From Arcobacter ellisii (lineage in GTDB: Bacteria > Campylobacterota > Campylobacteria > Campylobacterales > Arcobacteraceae): DNA of 64,000 nucleotides. The stretch covers positions 868,001 to 932,000 of the forward strand of contig NZ_CP032097.1 in the NCBI RefSeq assembly GCF_003544915.1, read 5' to 3'. The position numbers were made by a program, and so were the translations under genes. Shown here piece by piece: positions 1-7,442 of this stretch (the first letter of the stretch is position 1; each line of letters opens with the position of its first letter). The notes beneath the pieces were generated by a model, which did not search any database, was not told the DNA's origin, and saw nothing but the letters and a program-made list of their open reading frames with translations.

Positions 1-473
1 TGGCTAATTTATGGCTTTCAAAAATTGATGTTGATTTAAAAGAAGATATTATTTTACCTGCACTTTTACAAGAAACAGGAAAGTTTATTTTAGCTGATAT
101 TATTTCAAACGAAGGAAAAACTGAGTTGTTTAAAACAAAAATAGCTTCAGGTGCAAGTATTGAAGTAGTTGAAAAAGAGTTATTAGATGTTACAACTTCA
201 CAAATCACTGCAAATATTTTTAGACATTGGAAACTTAGTGAAAACTTAATAAATATGATTGAACATGTAGATGATATTTCAAATGCAATTCCTGAATATA
301 AAAAAAGATCACAAATTTTGGATGTAATAAAAACAGCAGCTCATGTAAAAAATCCATTAAGTGATGAAAATATTGAAAAAGCTATTTCTAAAGCAACTTC
401 TTATGGTTTTGATACAAAAATCTTAAAAAATGCTATTCAAACTTTGCAAGATAGATTGTTAGACGAACTTTAG
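1..473 (+). CDS. HDOD-domain protein (partial, 3' end)
   Basis: The reading frame is open from the window edge (first full codon at 3) to the stop at 471-473, so only the C-terminal ~156 residues are seen. The stretch LLQETGKFILADII followed by ELLDVTTSQITANIFRHWKLS matches the end of HDOD domains, where a histidine-rich helical HD-related fold signals without hydrolase activity. HDOD proteins act in stress, motility or cyclic di-GMP signalling, but the role here cannot be told. A later ATG at 126 is internal to the domain and is not taken as the start. It converges on recO with a 1-base gap. Confidence 0.75.
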   Translation, partial: ANLWLSKIDVDLKEDIILPALLQETGKFILADIISNEGKTELFKTKIASGASIEVVEKELLDVTTSQITANIFRHWKLSENLINMIEHVDDISNAIPEYKKRSQILDVIKTAAHVKNPLSDENIEKAISKATSYGFDTKILKNAIQTLQDRLLDEL

Positions 474-474
474 T

Positions 475-1089
475 CTATAAACCTTGAAGTATAATATTCC
501 ATAAATATTCTACTTCACTATCATCTAAATCTATCATTTTTTTCTTCTCAAAAAAATCTTTTATCTTTTTAAATTCAAATACTCTTGAGTGAGTACATTG
601 TGCATGAACTGGCAAAAATCCACGTACTAAAGATACATTATCATTTATAGGTATTTCGCATAATAAACACTCAAAATCTGTATGAAGTCTTCCTTCATGT
701 TCAAGTAATGTTATATAAGATTCACAGATTGCTCTTAAAACATTTTGTTTTGTCATTATATGAATAAGATTTTCTAAAGAGTAGAAATAAAATGGGTCAA
801 GTTCTTCTATCTCTTTTAAGTGAGGGTAAAATAGTTTTATATATCGTTGCCAACAATACATTTTTTCATTGTCTAAAATCCAAGGGAATCCAAGTTGAAT
901 AACATCTTTTAATCTTGGAATATTAGCCCTTGTACTTTCTAATTCAAAATCAATTTTATAGCCTATATTTATGTTTGAATGCCTTGCTCCATAAAATCTA
1001 TATGCAGTTATTAATTCATTTTCACTTAAAATAGTTACTATTAAATCATCATCTTTTACAGGTTTAATATCTATTATATAACCTTGCAT
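475..1089 (-). CDS. recO: Recombination mediator RecO
   Basis: 204 residues, the short campylobacterial length (E. coli RecO is about 240). The N-terminal part (residues 1-75) has the OB-fold pattern MQGYIIDIKPVKDDDLIVTI seen at the start of epsilon RecO proteins. The rest is helical with Cys141 and Cys144 (CLLC), reduced from the four-cysteine zinc site of other RecOs. RecO helps load RecA on SSB-coated DNA in gap repair. The gene lies 8 bases downstream of the acidic 87-residue gene, so the two are probably cotranscribed. Assignment is from sequence pattern and length. Confidence 0.8.
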   Translation of the reverse strand: MQGYIIDIKPVKDDDLIVTILSENELITAYRFYGARHSNINIGYKIDFELESTRANIPRLKDVIQLGFPWILDNEKMYCWQRYIKLFYPHLKEIEELDPFYFYSLENLIHIMTKQNVLRAICESYITLLEHEGRLHTDFECLLCEIPINDNVSLVRGFLPVHAQCTHSRVFEFKKIKDFFEKKKMIDLDDSEVEYLWNIILQGL

Positions 1090-1097
1090 AAAAGTTA

Positions 1098-1361
1098 TTA
1101 GTCCTCTAAATCTTCTTTTCTCATTTCATGAATTTCTTCTATGATTTCTCTACACTCTTCATCATCAATATCACCATGAATTAAATCAGCTAACATCTCT
1201 TCAAAATCTTTTTTCATTTCTTGAACTTGTTTTAGTTCTTCTTTTGTATTTTCATCATCTTTTTTTGCAGCAATAATTTCAAATAATTCATCAATATAAT
1301 CTTCAATTTCTACAAGTACTTCATTTTTTATTAAATCTTCTAATTCTTCTTGAATAGTCAT
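1098..1361 (-). CDS. Small acidic coiled-coil protein, unknown function
   Basis: 87 residues, extremely rich in Glu and Asp, with heptad-like helices throughout and one CREIIEEIHEM segment near the C-terminus. No signal peptide, membrane segment or catalytic motif is visible. AAAGGTG about 6 bases upstream of the ATG serves as ribosome site. It is followed closely by recO on the same strand and is divergent from ppnP, sharing the intergenic region that holds a 19-bp palindrome. I do not recognise the family. Confidence 0.65.
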   Translation of the reverse strand: MTIQEELEDLIKNEVLVEIEDYIDELFEIIAAKKDDENTKEELKQVQEMKKDFEEMLADLIHGDIDDEECREIIEEIHEMRKEDLED

Positions 1362-1429
1362 TTCTACACCTTTTTTTAAATTTTGGAATTATAACAAAAA
1401 AGAACTACTCTTTTGCTTCAATATAATAA

Positions 1430-1435
1430 TATAAT
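1430..1435 (+). promoter_or_regulatory. Candidate -10 element of ppnP
   Basis: TATAAT 42 bases before the ppnP ATG, in an AT-rich stretch typical of campylobacterial sigma-70 promoters, which rely on the -10 more than on a -35 box. A perfect inverted repeat starts 2 bases downstream, so it would overlap the transcription start. Confidence 0.5.
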
Positions 1436-1437
1436 AG

Positions 1438-1456
1438 TTGTGTTACAATAACACAA
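1438..1456. promoter_or_regulatory. Operator-like perfect inverted repeat upstream of ppnP
   Basis: TTGTGTTA-CAA-TAACACAA, an 8-bp perfect inverted repeat with a 3-base centre. It sits directly after the -10 candidate and between divergent genes. It could be a repressor site or an RNA hairpin at the 5' end of the ppnP transcript; the sequence does not say which protein would bind. Confidence 0.5.
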
Positions 1457-1477
1457 ATAATAACGTAAGGAATGTAA

Positions 1478-1792
1478 ATGGCAGAGTTTAACGGTGTTTC
1501 TATTGCAAAAGCAGCAAATATTCTTTTTGAAGGTAATATCACAAGTAGAACTATCACATTTGAAGATGGTTCAAGAAAAACTTTAGGGATAATGTTACCA
1601 GGTGAATATGAATTAAATACAGTTCATAAAGAGGTAATTGATATTCAAAGAGGTGTATTAGAAGTTATGTTACCAGCTAAAGATTGGGCAAAATATGAAG
1701 GTCCAGCTTCTTTTGAAATTCCAGCAAATTCAAAATTCAAATTAAGAGTTCACTCTTTAGTAGATTATTGTTGTTCTTTTATTAAAAACTAA
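1478..1792 (+). CDS. ppnP: Pyrimidine/purine nucleoside phosphorylase PpnP
   Basis: 104 residues, the standard length of the PpnP (YaiE, formerly DUF1255) family of cupin-fold phosphorylases. These split purine and pyrimidine nucleosides with phosphate to give the base and ribose 1-phosphate. Family blocks are visible: RTITFEDGSRKTLGIMLPGEY, VIDIQRGVLEVMLP, and the C-terminal FEIPANSKFKLRVHSLVDYCCSF. TAAGGA about 5 bases before the ATG gives the ribosome site. It is monocistronic and is followed by a strong hairpin. A palindrome at its promoter suggests regulation. Confidence 0.9.
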   Translation: MAEFNGVSIAKAANILFEGNITSRTITFEDGSRKTLGIMLPGEYELNTVHKEVIDIQRGVLEVMLPAKDWAKYEGPASFEIPANSKFKLRVHSLVDYCCSFIKN

Positions 1793-1806
1793 ATTGTTAT
1801 TTATTG

Positions 1807-1844
1807 CTTACAAACAATGCGATAAAATCGCATTGTAATGTAAG
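1807..1844. terminator. Long hairpin between convergent genes
   Basis: A 10-bp perfect stem (1814-1823 with 1827-1836, loop AAA) is extended by a second 6-bp stem (1807-1812 with 1839-1844) across a small internal loop. It lies between ppnP and the convergent NosL-type gene, ending directly at the latter's stop. There is no clear T tract on either side, so intrinsic termination is not certain. Confidence 0.5.
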
Positions 1845-2942
1845 TTAAAATAACATCTCTTTTTTTAATTCTTCAAATTTTAAAACTTTTTTTCCAAAAT
1901 GGTCTTCCATAAATTTTTTAGCTTGAGATTCATTTTTAAATGGAATTAGCTCTTCACCCATTGGTCCATATACATTTGAACCAATTACAAAATAGGCATC
2001 TTTACCATTTATTGATTCTAAAGAGTAATAATCAGTTACAGTAATATCATTTAATTCATCTTTTGTATGATTATGTCCATATTTTGAAGGTTCAAAATAA
2101 AATTTCATCATATCTTTTACCCCATCAAAATAGTGATTATGTCCATCTTTAGTTTTGATTTGTGCAGCCCATTTTGGATATTTTGATACAAACATCCCAC
2201 AAACAGGACATTTAGCATCTTGAGGAACATTTAACATTTTTGATTTTTCACTTGCTGCTGATGGATTGTATAAATAAATTGAAACTGCTTGAAGCATTTG
2301 TGAATCTAAATTTTTACAAACATTATTATCTATTAAATATTGTTTTGCTTCACCAATAGAGTTAAAATCTTTCATCTTTGATATATCACACATTGATTCA
2401 AAAATCTTTTTCCCTTTTTTAGCCATTGGAACTCTTTTTTCGTCTAAGATTTTATTATCATTTGGTAAATCTTTTAATGCAATATTCATTGTTTCTTCAA
2501 AATTATGAATAGTTCCACCAAACTCTTTTTGGAATTTAATTGCTTCATCTTTTGATAAAAAAGCATATTTACTTATTGGACTCATTGTTCCTTCTTTTGA
2601 ACTACCAACAACATAAAATGCTTTAGTTGCATCAATCAATTTTAAAGAATTTGTATCTACAACTTGAATAGTTTTGATTTTATTTTTATAATCTCGATAA
2701 ATTTCTGCTTGACAATGAATAGAACAATATTGTTCTTTATGACCATTTTTGAACTCTGTTACATGATTTGTTTTATAATATTTTGTTAAATGCATTCCAC
2801 ATACATTACAAAACTCTTTAGAAGAATCAGTTTTAACTAAAGTTGCATCTTTAGGCTCAACTGTTTGGAACATTTCATTTGCATTTAGGTTTGAAAACAT
2901 CAATGCAAATAAAAACATAAGTAAACTTATACTTTTTTTCAT
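1845..2942 (-). CDS. Tandem NosL-domain periplasmic protein
   Basis: 365 residues with a signal peptide (residues 1-21, ending NANE). Two NosL-type domains carry CxxCGM metal motifs: CNVCGMH at 45-51 and CPVCGMF at 245-251. Each is followed by a segment with AFYVVGSS or AYFVIGSN and a K-FxxxxG block. NosL binds Cu(I) and assists copper-site assembly in nitrous oxide reductase. The linker (about 174-226) resembles a small cytochrome c without CxxCH. No nos genes are next to it, so the copper role is inference. TaxGGAA-like ribosome site lies before the ATG; it stands alone. Confidence 0.8.
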   Translation of the reverse strand: MKKSISLLMFLFALMFSNLNANEMFQTVEPKDATLVKTDSSKEFCNVCGMHLTKYYKTNHVTEFKNGHKEQYCSIHCQAEIYRDYKNKIKTIQVVDTNSLKLIDATKAFYVVGSSKEGTMSPISKYAFLSKDEAIKFQKEFGGTIHNFEETMNIALKDLPNDNKILDEKRVPMAKKGKKIFESMCDISKMKDFNSIGEAKQYLIDNNVCKNLDSQMLQAVSIYLYNPSAASEKSKMLNVPQDAKCPVCGMFVSKYPKWAAQIKTKDGHNHYFDGVKDMMKFYFEPSKYGHNHTKDELNDITVTDYYSLESINGKDAYFVIGSNVYGPMGEELIPFKNESQAKKFMEDHFGKKVLKFEELKKEMLF

Positions 2943-3005
2943 AAACTTTCCTTATAGTAAATATAAAAAGATTATATTAAAAGCAAGTTAATTTTTTGTT
3001 AAATT

Positions 3006-4385
3006 TTATATTTCATCTTCCCCGATAACTATATTTTTACCGCTATTTTTGGCTTTATATAAAACATTATCAACTCTTTTAAAGAGCACTTCTTTTGTAT
3101 CATCATTATTAAAAATAGCAACCCCAAAACTACAAGTAATAGGATATTCTATTCCTCTAAAATCATATTCATCAATTATTTTTCTTAAATTATTTGCTAC
3201 AACTTTAGCTTGCATTAAAGAAGTTCCAGGAAGAAGTATAATAAACTCTTCTCCACCCCATCTACATAAAGTATCTGTTGCTCTTATATTTTGTGAAATT
3301 ATTTTTGAAATAGATTTTAAAACTTCATCACCTGTATGATGTCCAAAATTGTCATTTATCTCTTTGAAATTATCAATATCCAATAAAATAATACTTAGAT
3401 TATTTCTTTGCATTTTTACTTTTTCAAGTTCCAAATCAAAAAATTCTTCAAATTTACTTCTATTAAAAATACCTGTTAAGTTATCTATAGAAGCTTGTTT
3501 TTCAAAAATTTGTGCCATTGAATAAAGTTCATCAACTTTATGTTTCATAGCTTTGTTTAAAGTGCTTAATTGTTCTTTTGCTTGTTCAAATTCAGTTACA
3601 TCATTTCTTATTGCAATATATTCAACAATATCTCCGTCAATATCTAAAATAGGTACAATAGTTGAGTGAACTATGTAACTTCTTCCATCTTTTTTTAGAT
3701 TTGTAATAAGTCCTTGCCAAGGTTTTTTATTTTTTATTGTATCCCACAACTCTTGGAATGCACTACTTGACATAGTTGGATGTCTTACAATATTGTGAGG
3801 TTTACCAATTAGCTCCTCTTTTTTATAACCAGAAATTTCACAAAATTTATCATTTACATAAGTAATTATTCCCTTTGGATTAGTTTTTGAAACAATATTA
3901 CTTAAATCAACAGCTTTTTTATACTCAATTAAAAGATTTGAATAATTATCTTTTAAATTAGTTTTACTTGATTGTAGTTCTTCATACTCGATATACAACT
4001 CACTTGTGATTCGTTGGAAGTGTTTTTCTATATCATTACTTAATGCAAAAGATAAAACTTCTTCTTTGTGAAAATAGTAGTTTATACTATTTTTTAAAGA
4101 TGCAAAAATAGTAAAAAAATTCAAAATATTTAAAGAATTTTCATTTATTAGTTGTAAAAATTTTGTTTTTATTGGGCACTCAGAAATTGTTAATTCCCAT
4201 TGAATAATACTTATAATACAATCAAATAAATCGTAAAAGATTTTTTTTCTTTCATTTGTTAATATTAATTGATTTGTTAAAAAAATATCTTTTACATCTT
4301 GTCTTTCAAGCCAATAATCAACGATTTCATTTTTATTATTTTTTAAAATATAAGAAAATTCTTTTAATTGCATAATTTTTTTCAT
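3006..4385 (-). CDS. Diguanylate cyclase with Aer-type PAS domain
   Basis: 459 residues. Residues 1-140 form a helical N-terminal domain I do not recognise. Residues 155-270 are a PAS domain of Aer type (NIVRHPTMSSSAFQELW then KPWQGLITNLKKDG), a group that often binds FAD and senses redox state. A short coiled coil leads to a GGDEF domain (300-459) with the active signature GGEEF at 377-381 and an inhibitory site RATD at 368-371. It should therefore make cyclic di-GMP and be feedback inhibited. No transmembrane segment is apparent, so it is likely cytoplasmic. Monocistronic. Confidence 0.88.
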   Translation of the reverse strand: MKKIMQLKEFSYILKNNKNEIVDYWLERQDVKDIFLTNQLILTNERKKIFYDLFDCIISIIQWELTISECPIKTKFLQLINENSLNILNFFTIFASLKNSINYYFHKEEVLSFALSNDIEKHFQRITSELYIEYEELQSSKTNLKDNYSNLLIEYKKAVDLSNIVSKTNPKGIITYVNDKFCEISGYKKEELIGKPHNIVRHPTMSSSAFQELWDTIKNKKPWQGLITNLKKDGRSYIVHSTIVPILDIDGDIVEYIAIRNDVTEFEQAKEQLSTLNKAMKHKVDELYSMAQIFEKQASIDNLTGIFNRSKFEEFFDLELEKVKMQRNNLSIILLDIDNFKEINDNFGHHTGDEVLKSISKIISQNIRATDTLCRWGGEEFIILLPGTSLMQAKVVANNLRKIIDEYDFRGIEYPITCSFGVAIFNNDDTKEVLFKRVDNVLYKAKNSGKNIVIGEDEI

Positions 4386-4544
4386 AACTCAACCTTAAAA
4401 TAGTGTAGTATTATAGCTAATTAAAATAATGTAAACAATAAAAGTTATTAATTGGTGTTTCGTAATATAAGAGATTAAAAATAGAAATAAAAAAAGGCAA
4501 GAAGTAAAAACCTCTTACCTTTTGGACTGTATCGTAGTTAGTGC

Positions 4545-4931
4545 TTATTCAGCTACAGCTACTTCTACAGGTGTACCTTCCCAAATTCCATGCTTTGTAC
4601 AGTAACCGTGAGCAACTAAGTTTAATTTTGAACCAGTTGGGATGATTGTAAATGTAGTTGTATTGTGTGCTTTTACATTTCCTAATGTTCCTGGAACATA
4701 AGTAGCTTTTGCTAATAATACATCTCCATTAAATAAAGAAACAGATTCAATGTAGTGATCAAAATCATCTGGATGAGTATATTCATTACCCATTTTTACA
4801 GTAACTTCAAATGGTTCACCTTTTTTTGCAGTTGATGCACAGTGAATAAATGGACTGTGTCTATCAATTAAATCTTTTTTTGCTTCTCTTTCAACAGTAT
4901 CAATATCAACATATTTGTTAATTTTTGGCAT
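4545..4931 (-). CDS. Superoxide reductase (one-iron, neelaredoxin type)
   Basis: 128 residues. It reduces superoxide to peroxide at a mononuclear iron centre in the cytoplasm. The expected ligands are present: His25 (RHSP), His53 and His59 (THPDDFDHYIE), Cys111 and His114 (CTKHGIWE). The N-terminal desulforedoxin domain is absent, so this is a class II (one-iron) enzyme. The usual EKH active-site triplet is D23-R24-H25 here, a Lys to Arg change. A -10 element lies upstream, AGGAG precedes the ATG, and the gene is divergent from thiL. Confidence 0.88.
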   Translation of the reverse strand: MPKINKYVDIDTVEREAKKDLIDRHSPFIHCASTAKKGEPFEVTVKMGNEYTHPDDFDHYIESVSLFNGDVLLAKATYVPGTLGNVKAHNTTTFTIIPTGSKLNLVAHGYCTKHGIWEGTPVEVAVAE

Positions 4932-4963
4932 AGTATCTCCTAATAAAATAATTTCAGTGAAAT

Positions 4964-4969
4964 ATTATA
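4964..4969 (-). promoter_or_regulatory. Extended -10 element for the superoxide reductase gene
   Basis: On the minus strand the sequence reads GTGTATAAT, an extended -10 (TGx upstream of TATAAT is preferred in campylobacteria), 33 bases before the start codon. No good -35 box is seen. Confidence 0.5.
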
Positions 4970-5063
4970 CACTATTTTTTATAAAACAAATAAGATATAT
5001 TTTATCCTCTTTGTGAAATTTTAAAAAAAGTCTGTTTTAACAACTATATATGTTCATCTTTGA

Positions 5064-5069
5064 TATAAT
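5064..5069 (+). promoter_or_regulatory. -10 element almost touching the thiL start
   Basis: TATAAT ends 5 bases before the thiL ATG at 5075. Transcription would start at or within one or two bases of the ATG, so the thiL mRNA may be leaderless. No Shine-Dalgarno sequence is seen before the ATG, consistent with this. Confidence 0.5.
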
Positions 5070-5074
5070 AAAGA

Positions 5075-5896
5075 ATGAATAAAGAAGAGTATTTTATAAA
5101 ACAGTTTTCAAATAATAAAGTTATTGGTGATGATGGTGCTTTTATTGATGGTTTTGTTTACTCAATGGATGCTTTTTTTGAAAATGTACATTTCAAAAAA
5201 GAGTGGATGAGTTTAAAACAAATTGCTTACAAATCAATGATTGTAAATATTTCAGATGCAATTGTTATGAATGCAATTCCTTTATATGCACTTTTAAGTG
5301 TAGCAATTCCTAAATCATACACAGAAGATGATTTAAAGGAATTATCAAAAGGTTTTAAAAAAGCTGCCAAAGAGTTTGGAATAGAGATAATTGGTGGTGA
5401 TACTATTTCAAATGAAAAACTTGATATTTCAGTTACAATTATTTCTAAAACTTCAAAACCAATTTTTAGAAAAGGTGTAAAAAGAGATGATTTACTTTGT
5501 TATACGGGAACTCTTGGAACATCAAAAAGAGATTTAGAAAGATTATTCCAAAATAAAGATATTTCTAAAAAATCAAAATTTATAAAACCAGTTTTAAATC
5601 AAAAATTTTTTTATGAAATAGCTCCTTATATAACAGCATCAATGGATATTTCAGATGGACTGTTTTTTGAATTAGAAAGATTATCAAAAGCTAGTCAAGT
5701 TGGATTTGAATTTTTTGATGAAATTGGTAATGATATTGGCACTTCAGGAGAAGAGTATGAAATTCTTTTTTCATTTAATCAAAAAAATTTAGAAAAAATA
5801 AAAAAAATTGCAAAAAAACATAAAATAAAATTAAATATTTTTGCAAAAGCTGTAAAAGGCAAATACAGAACAGATTGTAAAAATCATCATTTTTAA
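5075..5896 (+). CDS. thiL: Thiamine-monophosphate kinase
   Basis: 273 residues. It phosphorylates thiamine monophosphate to the active cofactor thiamine diphosphate using ATP. It belongs to the AIR synthase-like fold. Family features include GDDGAF (18-23), the metal-binding region SMDAFFENVHF (30-40), IIGGDTIS (105-112), and MDISDG in the C-terminal half. The start MNKEEYFIKQF fits campylobacterial ThiL. Slightly shorter than E. coli ThiL (325). It is 21 bases upstream of truD on the same strand. Confidence 0.88.
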   Translation: MNKEEYFIKQFSNNKVIGDDGAFIDGFVYSMDAFFENVHFKKEWMSLKQIAYKSMIVNISDAIVMNAIPLYALLSVAIPKSYTEDDLKELSKGFKKAAKEFGIEIIGGDTISNEKLDISVTIISKTSKPIFRKGVKRDDLLCYTGTLGTSKRDLERLFQNKDISKKSKFIKPVLNQKFFYEIAPYITASMDISDGLFFELERLSKASQVGFEFFDEIGNDIGTSGEEYEILFSFNQKNLEKIKKIAKKHKIKLNIFAKAVKGKYRTDCKNHHF

Positions 5897-5917
5897 ACAA
5901 CAAACAAGGAAAAATAT

Positions 5918-6982
5918 TTGGAACAATTACAAAGATACTTAAATCACTCAAAAATAGATGTGTTTTTTAAACAAAATAAAGATGATTTTGTGGTTACAGA
6001 AATACCACTTTATGAATTTTCAGGAGAAGGTGAGCATTTAGTTTTAAAAATTAGAAAAAAAGATTTAGCAACTTGGGATGCAATAGAAATTTTAGCAAGA
6101 TATCTAAATTGTAGTACAAGAGAGTTTGGATATGCTGGACTTAAAGATAAAAATGCAATGACAATTCAATCTATTTCTATTCATAGAAAATTTGAAGAGC
6201 AATTAAAATCTTTTCAACATGATAATCTAAAAATACTTGAAACTACTTATCATAATAACAAAATCAAAGTAGGACATCTAAAAGGTAATAAATTTTTTAT
6301 TAGACTAAAAAGAGTTGGTCTAGTTGAAAAAAGAAAAATTGAAGAGGCTTTAGGACAAATTGCAACTTATGGAATTCCAAACTATTTTGGTTTTCAAAGA
6401 TTTGGAATTGAGGGTGACAATTATAAAAAAGGTAAAGATATTATTGATGGAAAGTTAAAAGAGAGAAATAGAAACTTAAAACAAATGTATATCAATGCTT
6501 ATCAGAGTTATTTATTTAATGCTTGGCTTTCAAAAAGAATTGAAATTTCAAAATTGATTGATGCTTTTGAACCAAAAGAGATTTATCAAAAATTAAATCT
6601 TCCTCTTGATATTGTTAAACAAATGAAAAAACAAAAACATCCGTTTAAACTTCTTCCTGGAGATTTATTATCTCATTATCCTTTTGGAAAGATTTTTACT
6701 ATAGAAGATTTAGAAACAGAATCAGAAAAATTTTATGAAAGAGATAGAGTTCCAACAGGTTTATTATCAGGGAAAAGAGTTAAAAATTCAGTTGATTTAG
6801 CCTATGAAATTGAAAAAGAGTTTGAAGAAAAAACTGGAGAAGATGGTGCAAGAAGATTTGCTTGGATTTTTCCTGAAGAAATAGGAAGTAATTATAAAGA
6901 AGAAAAAAACTGGATGGAATTACAATTTTATCTTCCAAAAGGTTCTTACGCAACAGAAGTAATAGCTGAAATAATTCATTAA
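5918..6982 (+). CDS. truD: tRNA pseudouridine(13) synthase TruD
   Basis: 354 residues, starting at TTG with AAGGA 7 bases upstream. TruD converts U13 of tRNA-Glu (and similar tRNAs) to pseudouridine. The signature GLKDKNAMT places the catalytic aspartate at Asp77, matching Asp80 of E. coli. Other family blocks are NYFGFQRFG and MYINAYQSYLFNAWLSKR in the TRUD insertion region. Cotranscription with thiL is likely from the spacing. Confidence 0.92.
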   Translation: MEQLQRYLNHSKIDVFFKQNKDDFVVTEIPLYEFSGEGEHLVLKIRKKDLATWDAIEILARYLNCSTREFGYAGLKDKNAMTIQSISIHRKFEEQLKSFQHDNLKILETTYHNNKIKVGHLKGNKFFIRLKRVGLVEKRKIEEALGQIATYGIPNYFGFQRFGIEGDNYKKGKDIIDGKLKERNRNLKQMYINAYQSYLFNAWLSKRIEISKLIDAFEPKEIYQKLNLPLDIVKQMKKQKHPFKLLPGDLLSHYPFGKIFTIEDLETESEKFYERDRVPTGLLSGKRVKNSVDLAYEIEKEFEEKTGEDGARRFAWIFPEEIGSNYKEEKNWMELQFYLPKGSYATEVIAEIIH

Positions 6983-7058
6983 TAATATAAAATAAGTAAA
7001 AATTATTAAGTTAAAATAAGCTAAACTCTTCATATTTAAATAGTCTCAAAGGAAGTAG

Positions 7059-7412
7059 ATGAAATATGAAGAGTTAATTGCACAATTATGTGAAGTGATA
7101 AAAGAGTCAGAAAATAACGCTCAATTGATTTATGATAATGCAGAGATGATTGATAATGTTATTGAAGGATTAGATATACCTTTACATAAAAAAAATAAGA
7201 TTAGTGATGTAATATCAAATATTTATGGATTATTACAAAATCAAGACTTACATAGACAAAAAATAGAAAGAGTTGTTAATTTTGTTTGTGAAAAAAATGA
7301 TATTGATAAAAGCCAATATAACTTAGCTCCAAGTGCAAAAAATATTGATTCTTCTGATGAGACTTTATCAGCAGATGAGTTAGAATTATTGATTAAACAA
7401 ATGCAGGCATAA
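7059..7412 (+). CDS. Small CheZ-like protein (candidate CheY-P phosphatase)
   Basis: 117 residues, almost all helical. The segment QNQDLHRQKIERVV (about 76-89) resembles the CheZ active site QDLTGQVIKRM, keeping the D-x-x-x-Q spacing of the catalytic Asp and Gln. The C-terminus LSADELELLIKQMQA follows an acidic flexible linker and resembles CheY-binding peptides of FliM and CheZ. This is pattern recognition only; overall similarity to CheZ is low and the protein is half its length. GGAAG precedes the ATG. It faces a chemoreceptor gene across a shared terminator, which fits chemotaxis. Confidence 0.5.
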   Translation: MKYEELIAQLCEVIKESENNAQLIYDNAEMIDNVIEGLDIPLHKKNKISDVISNIYGLLQNQDLHRQKIERVVNFVCEKNDIDKSQYNLAPSAKNIDSSDETLSADELELLIKQMQA

Positions 7413-7442
7413 AATAAAAGAAGAGTTTCTCTTCTTTTATTT
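7412..7442. terminator. Bidirectional terminator
   Basis: A 14-bp perfect stem (7412-7425 with 7429-7442, loop TTT), followed by T-rich sequence on the plus strand. It overlaps the stop codons of both convergent genes (the CheZ-like gene and the chemoreceptor). Confidence 0.8.
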
